This document shows, piece by piece, positions 9,801-17,046 of a stretch of DNA of 64,000 bases. Where the stretch lies: assembly GCA_913774715.1 (NCBI GenBank), contig CAJYHS010000246.1, forward strand, positions 19,793 to 83,792. Direction: 5' to 3'. Source of the stretch: an uncultured Siphonobacter sp. (GTDB taxonomy: Bacteria > Bacteroidota > Bacteroidia > Cytophagales > Spirosomataceae). A program made the translations under genes and the position numbers. The notes beneath the pieces were generated by a model. That model had not been told where the DNA came from. It worked only from the letters and a program-made list of their open reading frames with translations, and searched no databases. Each line of letters opens with the position of its first letter. The first letter of the stretch is position 1.

Positions 9801-10249
9801 CGGGCATTCAGGCCATGAGTACGGCAGATATTGCCGAACTGGAAAAAGCCGGGACGCTGATCGTGGGCGGAGCTCATGAAATCACGGTAACCGACGTAGA
9901 AATTCTGACTGAAGATTTACCCGGCTTCCTGACAGCTCAGGAAAATGGCCTGACGGTGGCTTTAGACGTGAGTATTTCGGAGGAATTACGCCACGAAGGT
10001 ATTGCCCGCGAGTTTGTTAACCGGATTCAAAACCTGCGGAAAGATAGTGGTTTTGAAGTAGCTGATAAAATCTCCATCTCCGTGGCTACGACGGAAGAAC
10101 TGGTGAGAACGGCTCTGCAATCCAATCGTGAATACATCTGCACCGAAGTTCAGGCATTGAACTTAAACGTACTCGATACACTAACGGATGCCGTCACGGT
10201 TGATCTGGATGAAGTGGAATTGAATGTGAAGGTAGAGGTAGTGAATTAA
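6848..10249 (+). CDS. ileS: Isoleucyl-tRNA synthetase, type 2, with swapped GIHH signature
   Basis: A 1133-residue class I synthetase that charges tRNA(Ile) in the cytosol. The adenylation signature normally written HxGH reads GIHH at residues 55-58, preceded by EGPPSANGTP. The second signature KMSKR is at residues 680-684. The editing domain lies between (TTPWTLPSN and then GTGVVHTAPTFGADD). The C-terminal part is long and ends with a beta-rich acidic tail, typical of the type 2 (eukaryote-like) IleRS common in Bacteroidota. Type 2 enzymes are naturally little affected by mupirocin, and the GxHH swap is known to give very high resistance. The gene is monocistronic, with a terminator after it. 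Confidence 0.95.
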   Translation: MNFPEYKNLDYAAVADEIRQFWKENRIFEQSIELREGKPSFTFYEGPPSANGTPGIHHVMARSIKDIFCRYQTLKGRQVKRKGGWDTHGLPIELQVEKELGITKEDIGKKISVEEYNRKCRETVMRYTDQWNDLTEKMGYWVDLDSPYVTYHNEYIESVWHLLKRLHEQGLLYKGYTIQPYSPAAGTGLSSHELNQPGTYKEIKDVSIVAQFKVKLTGKSGYLFDAADSDNIYILAWTTTPWTLPSNSALTVGKNISYQLIQTYNPYTHLPVNVVCAKDRVGAYFPEKGRDGDLLAYQAGDKLIPWKVLMDLKGEHLEGIEYEQLMPYVQPEAPAFRVILGDFVTTEDGTGVVHTAPTFGADDFRVAQQNGIPAIMVKDESGKEVPLVDKRGRFVKEVSDFAEEFVKEQYLSDEQKETEREKQSRDKYLSVDERIGILLKTENKAFNVQKFDHSYPHCWRTDKPVLYYPLDSWFIRTTAKKDELVALNKTINWKPESTGTGRFGNWLENLVDWNLSRSRYWGTPLPIWRSEDGEEVCIGSIEELKAALTNALSSPALTAEQKASNESYLAKVGTGEFDLHRPYVDDIYFVSVSGKVMKRELDLIDVWFDSGAMPYAQWHYPFENKDIFEKSYPADFISEGVDQTRGWFFTLHAISGMLNNSVAFKNVVSTGLVLDKDGEKMSKRKGNVINPFEALGKYGTDPIRWYMITNSNPWDNLRFNLEGGVTEVRNKFFGTLTNTYNFFALYANLDGYTLDEANRVPYEQLSEMDRWILSKLNSLIKDVDGFYDDYEPTKAGRAIQDFVSDHLSNWYVRLSRRRFWKGELTTDKRAAFETLQECLLKVAQLMSPIAPFYSDWLYRNLTVGNRDAVVASVHLTDLQAANQNYIDPELEASMELAQRVSSLVHSIRKVNKIKVRQPLSRVLVPVLNEYTKQRLARVEELIKAEVNVKAVELLDDASGVLNKKVKPNFKALGPKFGPKMKEVAAGIQAMSTADIAELEKAGTLIVGGAHEITVTDVEILTEDLPGFLTAQENGLTVALDVSISEELRHEGIAREFVNRIQNLRKDSGFEVADKISISVATTEELVRTALQSNREYICTEVQALNLNVLDTLTDAVTVDLDEVELNVKVEVVN

Positions 10250-10280
10250 TAGAAGTTGTTTGTAGTAGAGTTGTTAGTTA

Positions 10281-10317
10281 AAAGGCTGGTAAGGATCAAA
10301 CCTGACCAGCCTTTTTT
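10281..10317 (+). terminator. Rho-independent terminator after ileS
   Basis: AAAGGCTGGT (10281-10290) pairs perfectly with ACCAGCCTTT (10305-10314) and runs into a T tract. It lies 32 bp after the ileS stop. Confidence 0.85.
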
Positions 10318-10369
10318 ATGCCTATAAAAAAAAGTGACAAAATATTTTTCCAATAAGTAAAGTTAATTT

Positions 10370-10377
10370 TACATTTG
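10370..10377 (+). promoter_or_regulatory. Candidate -7 element for the membrane protein / XRE pair
   Basis: TACATTTG is a perfect match to TAnnTTTG, 39 bp before the chosen ATG. The -33 region is T-rich but lacks a clean TTTG. Confidence 0.4.
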
Positions 10378-10416
10378 GTAAAAATAACTTTCCTCTGTTA
10401 TCAACCATTTACTACA

Positions 10417-10926
10417 ATGAAAACCCGTTTTCTTTTTCCACACTGGTGCAAGTTGCTCGGATGGTGGCTCGCTGTTCCATTCCTGATCTTCGGTATTATT
10501 TATCTGAGTCGGGAGAATTTTATAGAACAGTTTGAACCTTACACTAAGTATTTTGAAGTCAGAATTCCCAAATGGCTGGTCATAGACGATGAAAGCCTGA
10601 CTAAGCAAAATTTTGTAACCACCAATATTCTGGACGAAATCATTATCATCGCCCTTACCTTGGGATTAATTCTGGTGGCTTTTTCGAAAGAAAAACAGGA
10701 AGATGAGTGGGTCGCTCAGGTGCGTCTGGAATCCTTACAGTGGGGCGTATTACTGAACACTGGTTTGATCATCCTGGCAACGCTGATAGTCTACGATTTC
10801 AAATATTTTAATGTTCTGATCTATAATGTTTTTACGACGTTACTCATTTTCATCGTCCGTTTTAACTGGGTTTTATACATTCAACCTTCTCTTTTTAAGA
10901 GAAAACGAATAATGCCCATGATTTGA
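10417..10926 (+). CDS. Small integral membrane protein of unknown function
   Basis: A protein of 169 residues if started at the ATG at 10417; an in-frame ATG 42 bp earlier falls inside the likely -7 promoter element and is less likely. It has about four hydrophobic segments, at roughly residues 11-31, 65-85, 105-125 and 130-150, with a soluble charged stretch (RENFIEQFEPYTKYFEVRIPKW) after the first. I do not recognise a family. It lies 19 bp before an XRE-family regulator. Such membrane-protein/short-XRE pairs are frequent in Firmicutes and Bacteroidota, where the regulator usually controls the pair. Confidence 0.7.
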   Translation: MKTRFLFPHWCKLLGWWLAVPFLIFGIIYLSRENFIEQFEPYTKYFEVRIPKWLVIDDESLTKQNFVTTNILDEIIIIALTLGLILVAFSKEKQEDEWVAQVRLESLQWGVLLNTGLIILATLIVYDFKYFNVLIYNVFTTLLIFIVRFNWVLYIQPSLFKRKRIMPMI

Positions 10927-10945
10927 GGCAAAAGAGGAAACACGC

Positions 10946-11146
10946 ATGAAAAATACCATTCGCGTAGAGCGAGCGATTAAAGACATTACTCAGGCCACGC
11001 TGGCGGAAGCCGTGCAGGTGTCCCGACAGACGATCAATGCCATTGAAGCCAACAAATACGTACCTTCTACCGTGCTGGCTCTCAAGATTTCCCAGTATTT
11101 CGGTAAACCGCTGGAGAGCATCTTTGAGTTGGAAGAGGGAGATTAA
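10946..11146 (+). CDS. Short XRE/Cro-type helix-turn-helix transcriptional regulator
   Basis: The 66-residue product is essentially one HTH_3 domain: TQATLAEAVQVSRQTINAIE forms the helix-turn-helix (about residues 15-34), followed by KYVPSTVLALKISQYFGKPLESIFELEE. This is the pattern of stand-alone YozG-like regulators. It is preceded by an AGAGG ribosome-binding-like sequence 9 bp before the ATG, which is unusual for this window. It lies in a probable two-gene operon with the membrane protein upstream, and its stop is inside the strong terminator hairpin. The regulated genes are unknown. Confidence 0.88.
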   Translation: MKNTIRVERAIKDITQATLAEAVQVSRQTINAIEANKYVPSTVLALKISQYFGKPLESIFELEEGD

Positions 11147-11186
11147 CCACAAAAGCCCGGCAAATCTGCCGGGCTTTTGTGGTTAA
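11143..11186. terminator. Bidirectional terminator between convergent genes
   Basis: A perfect 20-bp inverted repeat (11143-11162 and 11167-11186) with a 4-base loop. It has a GC-rich core GCCCGGCA and T-rich flanks on both strands. It includes the stop of the XRE gene and abuts the stop of the minus-strand glycosyltransferase. Confidence 0.92.
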
Positions 11187-12854
11187 TTATTTCTTCGTTA
11201 CCGCCACCAACGCCGTCTCCTGTAACTCCGCCGGGCGGGTTTTCGTGTTGATGAACTTCATGGTTAACTTACTGATGTGATAATGCGGGAAGCGTTTCAA
11301 AACGGTTACTTCATAGCCGCGTTCGCGGAGCTGAGCGAGGTACGGCGTTTCGATAAATAGCGGGGTTTCGGCAGGAATGGAGGGTAACTCTTCCAGTAAA
11401 GTCGCCGTATGGGGCACGTTAGCGTAAAATTCCAGAGCAAAATTGATGGGATTATTACGGATGACGGTAACTCCCTTTATTTCCGGATGCTCGTTGATGT
11501 AGGCTGCCGCCGTATTACCGGATTGATACCGGATGATATCAGGGTAGAGTACGGCACTGTAAATGCTATTCATCAATACTGAAGCCATAAAGCATAGTAC
11601 GATAACATTGGTAATGCTTTTGGCTGGAAAGAGGTATAATAATCCTCCCGCAACCACTGCCACGATGATCCCTACGATTAAAGCGTGATTAATATTAATG
11701 AGATAAATGCCCAGTAATGTACTTAAGAACAGAATAATAGCAACGAAATACTGAAAGTAAATGACTCGTTTTGTCGTTGATTCATGGGTAATCTGAGCCA
11801 GGTAGAATGCCGTCAGGATACTAAAGAAGGGAAACAGAATATTCAGGTAATGCGGTAACTGAAATTTGGAAGCCGAGAAGATAATAAAGGAAAACACCGA
11901 CGTTCCCACCACTACGTATTCCCGATCTTTCCAGCCATTTTTGTTAAGTAGCCGCGTGAAAATAGCCACATATAATAAGGCCGACCAAGGCAGAAAGGCC
12001 CAGAGTAGGGTGTGCGTATAAAACAGCGGATCCCCACTGCCCTTGATAGGGCCGGTGTTCATAAACCGCCCAAATTGACTCTCCCAGAAAAAGAAATATA
12101 GCCCTGAAACGCCCGTTTTTCCGAACACTACTTTTTCAGGATGTAAATCAAACTGAACGTATAAAGTATAAAGCTCGGGTACTGAAAACAGAGCGGTAAG
12201 GAAAATGGCCACATACCATTTCGGTGAAATAAACTGCTTCCAGTCGCCCTTCACGACCCATTCAATCACAAAGCCAGCTCCAATGATGATGATGACGAAG
12301 AGTCCTTTGGTCATAATGGCGGCCGCCGTCCAGAGCGATCCCCAGAGAATATTCCATAAGTCGTTATTTCGGTAAGCTCTATAAAAGAAATACACACTAG
12401 CAATGCCCATGCCCGTCAGGTAAGGCTCCGCCCGAACGTCTACGTTAGAGATTAACAAGTGCTCAGCAGTCAGGTAAAATAACACGGCTAACTGAGCCAC
12501 TGTGGTTGAGTACAGTAATCGGGCTAATTGATACGTGTAATAAGCACCGGCCAACCAGAAGAGAAAAGGAGGTAGTTTGTAAGCAAAAGAGGTATATCCG
12601 AAAATTTTATAACTAATAGCCGTAATCCAGAACGGAAAATGCGGTTTATCGAGCCAGTCATCGCCTTCCAGGGTCAGATCAATAAAATCGTTAGTTTGAG
12701 CCATGTTTTTGGCAATGGCGGCATAAAGCGTTCCGTCGGTCTCCAGAATGGGCGTGAACAAGCCGAGAGCATTCAGGATGATTCCAACAACAAGTAACCA
12801 GCTAAAATGGCGTTGGAGGCCAGACTCCAAGGGCGAACGAAGACCAGCGGTCAT
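11187..12854 (-). CDS. Family-39 (ArnT/PMT-like) polytopic glycosyltransferase
   Basis: A roughly 555-residue multi-pass membrane protein. The first periplasmic loop contains ETDGTLYAAIAKNMAQ and then DDWLDKPHFPFW, the acidic and Lys-Pro signatures of GT-C enzymes that use polyprenyl-phosphate sugars. About eleven hydrophobic segments follow, then a soluble C-terminal domain (about residue 440 on). Such enzymes transfer a sugar from undecaprenyl-phosphate to lipid or protein on the outer face of the inner membrane; the acceptor cannot be told. I prefer the ATG at 12854, since the longer frame to 12896 adds only 14 hydrophobic residues. A paralogue lies at 17047-18702. Confidence 0.85.
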   Translation of the reverse strand: MTAGLRSPLESGLQRHFSWLLVVGIILNALGLFTPILETDGTLYAAIAKNMAQTNDFIDLTLEGDDWLDKPHFPFWITAISYKIFGYTSFAYKLPPFLFWLAGAYYTYQLARLLYSTTVAQLAVLFYLTAEHLLISNVDVRAEPYLTGMGIASVYFFYRAYRNNDLWNILWGSLWTAAAIMTKGLFVIIIIGAGFVIEWVVKGDWKQFISPKWYVAIFLTALFSVPELYTLYVQFDLHPEKVVFGKTGVSGLYFFFWESQFGRFMNTGPIKGSGDPLFYTHTLLWAFLPWSALLYVAIFTRLLNKNGWKDREYVVVGTSVFSFIIFSASKFQLPHYLNILFPFFSILTAFYLAQITHESTTKRVIYFQYFVAIILFLSTLLGIYLININHALIVGIIVAVVAGGLLYLFPAKSITNVIVLCFMASVLMNSIYSAVLYPDIIRYQSGNTAAAYINEHPEIKGVTVIRNNPINFALEFYANVPHTATLLEELPSIPAETPLFIETPYLAQLRERGYEVTVLKRFPHYHISKLTMKFINTKTRPAELQETALVAVTKK

Positions 12855-13108
12855 ACAACTGAAAATGAAAAATCTAATAAAAAGGATGAGCTCCAAAAGT
12901 AACTTGCTAAGCCGGGTTTAAGGGTGACAGACCCTGAAAAACTTGTAAAATCAAGGCTATGAAATCCGAATTTGACCTGACTGGCACGGTATCTTTCAGA
13001 TTTTTTTTGTTTGTTTTACCCATTGGATACCGCCTTCGGACGCCGATTTTCCCTCTCTTCCATTTAGGGAATACGGCCTTTTTTACTTCAAGAACGACAT
13101 AAGAACCT

Positions 13109-14197
13109 ATGAGTTATCTGGATTTTCTGCAAAAAGTTTATTGGCGAAATACCGTTCAGGATTACCTCATTACGCTTGGGATTATCATGCTGGGATTGGT
13201 GCTGGTGAGGCTTTTTAAAAAATATATACTAGCCAAACTGAAGATTCTTACCAGTCGTACCAAGAGTTATTTTGATGATTACCTCGTCGACAGCATGGAT
13301 CGCTTCGGCGTGCCGGCTCTGAACTTCGCAGTCGTCTATTTTGCTCTGGATTTTCTTCGGCTATCCCGAAAGGTAGATAAAATCGTTACCATCGCCACGA
13401 CGATTATTATTACCATTCTTGTCATTCGTATTCTGTCTTCGGCTATTCTGTTAGTGCTTCAGGCCAATCTCCGCAGACAGGCTCAGGGCGAAGAGAAAGT
13501 CAAGCAGATGGGCGGGTTAATGCTCATTATCAACAGTATCATCTGGATTCTGGGGGTGGTTTTTCTCATTGATAATCTGGGGTATAATGTCTCGACGATC
13601 ATTGCTGGTCTGGGTATCGGGGGTATTGCCATCGCTCTGGCGGCTCAGAATATTCTGGGTGACGTATTCAATTACTTTGTGATTTTCTTTGACCGTCCGT
13701 TTGAAGTCGGCGACTTTATTATCATCGATACCAAAATGGGAGTGGTGGATTACATCGGCCTGAAAACGACGCGTATCAAAAGCCTTTCGGGGGAAATGTT
13801 AGTTTTTGCCAATAGTGATCTGACCGGCTCGCGTATTCATAATTACAAGAATATGCAGCAGCGTCGGGTCGTTTTCAAAATACAACTTGATTATAAAACG
13901 CCCGTTGATCGTTTAGCGGAAGTTTCAGAGATGCTCAAAAAAGTCATCGAAGAACAAAGCCCTGTACGGTTTGATCGGGCTCATTTTATGAATTACGGAA
14001 GTTACGGGCTTGAATATGAGATCGTTTACTTTGTTTTAGATGCTGAATATGGCGTTTACATGAACGTGCATCAGCGAGTGAATATCCGCATTTACGAAGA
14101 GCTTCAGAAACGCGGCATTGCCTTTGCTTTGCCCACGCAATACCTTTACGTTTCGGGCCTGGAGAAAGACGCAGATTCCTCGGCTCGCATTCAATAA
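13109..14197 (+). CDS. MscS-family mechanosensitive ion channel
   Basis: A 362-residue inner-membrane channel protein. It has four hydrophobic segments in the first 180 residues, the last being the pore helix GLGIGGIAIALAAQNILGDV, with the Gly/Ala packing pattern of MscS TM3. The family beta domain follows, with FFDRPFEVGDFI, and then the cytoplasmic cage (about 220-345). These channels open under membrane tension to release solutes during hypo-osmotic shock. It is larger than E. coli MscS (286) because of extra N-terminal membrane helices. A gap of 254 bp separates it from the divergent glycosyltransferase gene. A TATCTTTC sequence at 12990-12997 with TTTG 15 bp upstream might serve as its promoter. 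Confidence 0.92.
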   Translation: MSYLDFLQKVYWRNTVQDYLITLGIIMLGLVLVRLFKKYILAKLKILTSRTKSYFDDYLVDSMDRFGVPALNFAVVYFALDFLRLSRKVDKIVTIATTIIITILVIRILSSAILLVLQANLRRQAQGEEKVKQMGGLMLIINSIIWILGVVFLIDNLGYNVSTIIAGLGIGGIAIALAAQNILGDVFNYFVIFFDRPFEVGDFIIIDTKMGVVDYIGLKTTRIKSLSGEMLVFANSDLTGSRIHNYKNMQQRRVVFKIQLDYKTPVDRLAEVSEMLKKVIEEQSPVRFDRAHFMNYGSYGLEYEIVYFVLDAEYGVYMNVHQRVNIRIYEELQKRGIAFALPTQYLYVSGLEKDADSSARIQ

Positions 14198-14238
14198 GAA
14201 AAAAAGCAACTGATTTTCCCGGAAATATTAAAGCTGTA

Positions 14239-14270
14239 TTTGGCTGATTCCCAATAAAAAACTATCTTTG
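14239..14270 (+). promoter_or_regulatory. Bacteroidota-type promoter of rpmB
   Basis: TTTG (14239-14242), 20 bases, then TATCTTTG (14263-14270): a full match to the -33/-7 consensus. Transcription would start near 14277, leaving a leader of about 87 nt before the rpmB ATG, long enough to carry regulation. Confidence 0.72.
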
Positions 14271-14363
14271 CGACTCGTTTTACAGAACTGCTTGAATAAA
14301 GCTGATTCTCAAGAAATTAAGCCGGGTCTCCGGTACATCGATAACTAATAAAATTGTATTACT

Positions 14364-14591
14364 ATGGCACGGGTTTGTCAAATCACGGGCAAGAAAACGC
14401 AGACGGGTTTCAACGTCTCGCATGCCAACAACAAAACGAAGCGTAAGTTCTATCCGAACCTTCAGACGAAGAAATTCTTCATCCCTTCTACGGGTGAGTG
14501 GGTTCAGATCAAACTTTCTACGCAAGCGATCCGTACGATCAACAAGAAAGGCATCGAAGCCGTTCTGAAAGAAGTAGGAGCTCGTTTCTAA
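14364..14591 (+). CDS. rpmB: 50S ribosomal protein L28
   Basis: A 75-residue basic protein with the L28 pattern: MARVCQITGKK at the start, the SHANNKTKRKFYPN block in the middle and a C-terminal helix (IDs from NKKGIEAVLKEVG). It is a component of the large ribosomal subunit. It has a strong promoter and a leader of about 87 nt upstream, and its own terminator downstream. In many Bacteroidota rpmB is followed by rpmG (L33); here the next gene is a membrane protease-like gene, so the usual partner is elsewhere. Confidence 0.97.
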   Translation: MARVCQITGKKTQTGFNVSHANNKTKRKFYPNLQTKKFFIPSTGEWVQIKLSTQAIRTINKKGIEAVLKEVGARF

Positions 14592-14607
14592 TTTTTATTA
14601 GAAGAAG

Positions 14608-14647
14608 AAAAAGGCCTTGGCATTGTCGTGTCAAGGCCTTTTTTTCG
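14608..14647 (+). terminator. Rho-independent terminator after rpmB
   Basis: AAAAAGGCCTTG (14608-14619) pairs with CAAGGCCTTTTT (14632-14643), followed by more T. It lies between rpmB and the next gene, whose ATG is only 22 bp past the stem. Confidence 0.9.
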
Positions 14648-14665
14648 TTTGAGAATGTAAAACCC

Positions 14666-15595
14666 ATGCGGAAACTGATTACCTACCTAACTGATTTTAT
14701 CCGGGAAGATTTCAAACCCTCGCTCTACGGTTTAACGGCTTTGTATCTGGCCGCCTGGATTACCTTAAACTACTCGGTGGATCTTGAGGATAGCATCATT
14801 GACAGTTACCGTGGTAGTTGGATCCGTCTCGTTTTGTTTTTTCTGCTTGATGCAACGGTTTATTTCAGCGTAGCAACTTTTTGGCTTTTTTCGCACGGGA
14901 AGCAATCCATTCTCAGGACCGCAAAATTCTGGTTATTTAGTCTGTTTGGGATGATTGTGATGGCCTGGTGGCAAGACTTTACCGCTTATCAAAAACTGAC
15001 AGCCTTACCCGCATTCGTCTATGTCTACAGTTTTGCTCACTACTGCTTTTCGAACCTGAGTTCAGCCGTAACGATTTGGTTACCCCTCTGGATTTTCTAC
15101 CGTTGGGTGGATCGGCAGCCTTCCTATTTCTACGGATTTCGACCCGACGGAGCGGGTTTGAAAATGTATGGACTCATGTTACTGATCATGATTCCATTGA
15201 TTGGCTGGGCTTCTTTTCAGCCCAGTTTCCTGCAAACCTATCCTATATATAAAGGCTGGGGAACTGCCGAAGCGTTGAAAGTACCGGGTTGGGTTCCTGC
15301 TCTCATCTTTGAAGCATGTTACGGCTTCGACTTTATTTCCACGGAGTTACTTATCCGGGGTTTTCTGGTTATTGGAATGGCTCAGATACTTGGTCGAGGA
15401 GCGGTATTGCCCATGGTCGCCGTTTATGCCTGTATTCACTTTGGTAAGCCTTTAGGTGAAACGATTGGCTCCATTTTTGGGGGATATATTCTGGGTATTT
15501 TAGCTTACGAAAGCCGCACCATCTGGGGAGGCATCGCTATTCACCTCGGAGTAGCCTGGTTTATGGAACTGGGAGCTTTTCTACAAAAGCTTTGA
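14666..15595 (+). CDS. CPBP-family (Abi/type II CAAX protease-like) membrane protein
   Basis: A 309-residue polytopic membrane protein from the ATG at 14666; an in-frame extension to 14498 would run through rpmB and its terminator and is rejected. The C-terminal CPBP region shows STELLIRGF (Glu227, Arg231), CIHFGKPLGE (His258) and IAIHLGVAW (His293). In canonical CPBP proteases the first motif is EExxxR; here the first Glu is Thr226, while the second Glu, the Arg and both His are kept. CPBP proteins cleave in or near the membrane and are linked to bacteriocin immunity or protein processing; the target is unknown. It lacks a clear promoter and may depend on readthrough from rpmB. Confidence 0.78.
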   Translation: MRKLITYLTDFIREDFKPSLYGLTALYLAAWITLNYSVDLEDSIIDSYRGSWIRLVLFFLLDATVYFSVATFWLFSHGKQSILRTAKFWLFSLFGMIVMAWWQDFTAYQKLTALPAFVYVYSFAHYCFSNLSSAVTIWLPLWIFYRWVDRQPSYFYGFRPDGAGLKMYGLMLLIMIPLIGWASFQPSFLQTYPIYKGWGTAEALKVPGWVPALIFEACYGFDFISTELLIRGFLVIGMAQILGRGAVLPMVAVYACIHFGKPLGETIGSIFGGYILGILAYESRTIWGGIAIHLGVAWFMELGAFLQKL

Positions 15596-15767
15596 TAGGA
15601 AAATGTGATGTAAATGAAATTTTTTAATTTGATAATCGCTGAATACTCCGCTGAATCAGGGAAAAATGATGTAATTACAAAAGATCTTTAAACTTCAGTG
15701 AGTTTTATTGTCTGATTGTCAACTTATACTAGAAGAGCACCCTAACGATATACTTCAACGAGGTTAT

Positions 15768-16910
15768 ATGTTGAAAAAAAGTACACTTATAGTAGCCGGA
15801 ACAGTGATGCTTAGCTGGGCATGTTACGTGATCTGGTCCAATAAAAATCGGCACATTGCTTTACCTCCAGCGGACGTACAGTATCGATCTTTTGCTGAAG
15901 TAGGCCGCGATTCAGGTCGGGGTAACCTGATTGGGATTCAGCCTTACATGCTACCCGTTGACTATTCAAGTGAAGAGGCTTTTTTCCAGAAATTGAATGG
16001 GTATTTTTCCGAGGCTCGTCGGAAAGGCTGGCTCAACCGGAAAAGTATCGTGGTTCTACCCGAAAATATTGGTTTATGGCTACTCGTATCGGGTGAAAAG
16101 AAAGAAATATACGCTACGTCCCGCCTGGACGAAGCCATGAAGACGCTGAAATACAGTAATTATTTTGCTTTTCTGTCCTCGCGAATGCAGGCTCCGCCGG
16201 ATATTAAAGATCAGGCCAGCTATGCCCTTGTTTCCATGAAAGCGATGGATATGGCTACTATTTACCAGCAAACGTTTTCGCACCTGGCCAGTACCTATGA
16301 CGTTACTATTGTAGCCGGGACCATTACTTTACCCGAACCTTCCATTCGCGATCAGAAGCTTATGCTGGAAGAGCAAGGGGCTTTATACAGTGTCTCCGGC
16401 GTCTTTTTGCCCGATGGTTCATTGGGAGGACTGGTTCGAAAAACACATCTGAGTGAGACAGAACGTAAGTTTATCGCTCCTGGAAAAATTAGCGACGTAT
16501 CCATTACAGAAACGCCCGCGGGTAATCTGGCGGTATTAATCAATCAGGATTCTTGGTTTTCAGAAGCCTATACGGCCATTCGGGATAAAAAACCGGCGAT
16601 AGTGGCCGTCCCATCTATTATTACCCTGAATAACTTTTTTCAGGTTTCCTGGTCGGGATACAAAGAATACTTGACGCCAGCCGATGCTCGACAGGATGTT
16701 TCAAAAATCACGGAAGAAGAAGCCTGGAAAAAATACAGTTTCATTGGCAGAGCCGAAAAAGAAGCCAACATTAAGAGAGGAATGGGCGTTTTTCTTCGCG
16801 GCGAACTATGGAACCTAGGGTCCGATGGCAAAACGTTAATGGTACAGGATACTACTTTTTACGAAGGGAGAAATACGCAGGGAGCCAGTTTATCCTGTTT
16901 ATGGTTGTAG
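15768..16910 (+). CDS. Membrane-anchored nitrilase-fold protein lacking the catalytic Cys
   Basis: 380 residues from the ATG at 15768 (a frame from 15708 adds 20 unlikely residues). An N-terminal hydrophobic anchor (about 5-24) precedes a carbon-nitrogen hydrolase fold. The triad Glu is present (Glu99, VVLPENIG) and so is the Lys (Lys225, VRKTHLSE). However, the strand that normally reads LICYD reads AVLINQDSW, with Asn259 in place of the nucleophilic Cys. It is therefore probably not a working amidase and may be a scaffold or binding protein, or use altered chemistry. It also resembles the apolipoprotein N-acyltransferase end of the superfamily in being membrane-tethered, but lacks the multi-helix Lnt membrane domain. 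It precedes a family-39 glycosyltransferase by 136 bp. Confidence 0.72.
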   Translation: MLKKSTLIVAGTVMLSWACYVIWSNKNRHIALPPADVQYRSFAEVGRDSGRGNLIGIQPYMLPVDYSSEEAFFQKLNGYFSEARRKGWLNRKSIVVLPENIGLWLLVSGEKKEIYATSRLDEAMKTLKYSNYFAFLSSRMQAPPDIKDQASYALVSMKAMDMATIYQQTFSHLASTYDVTIVAGTITLPEPSIRDQKLMLEEQGALYSVSGVFLPDGSLGGLVRKTHLSETERKFIAPGKISDVSITETPAGNLAVLINQDSWFSEAYTAIRDKKPAIVAVPSIITLNNFFQVSWSGYKEYLTPADARQDVSKITEEEAWKKYSFIGRAEKEANIKRGMGVFLRGELWNLGSDGKTLMVQDTTFYEGRNTQGASLSCLWL

Positions 16911-16960
16911 CGGTCGGGTAAATAAGCTCCGGCAATACGGGAAAACTCCGTAGGGAAGCA

Positions 16961-16968
16961 TACTTTTG
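16961..16968 (+). promoter_or_regulatory. Candidate -7 element for the second family-39 glycosyltransferase
   Basis: TACTTTTG fits TAnnTTTG, 78 bp before the start. No -33 TTTG is evident. Confidence 0.35.
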
Positions 16969-17046
16969 CGGTTTGATCAGCGTATTAACAGACCGACAGT
17001 CAACTCAGAAAGGCAATAAGCTACCCCTTCAAGGGTATCCTTCCGT

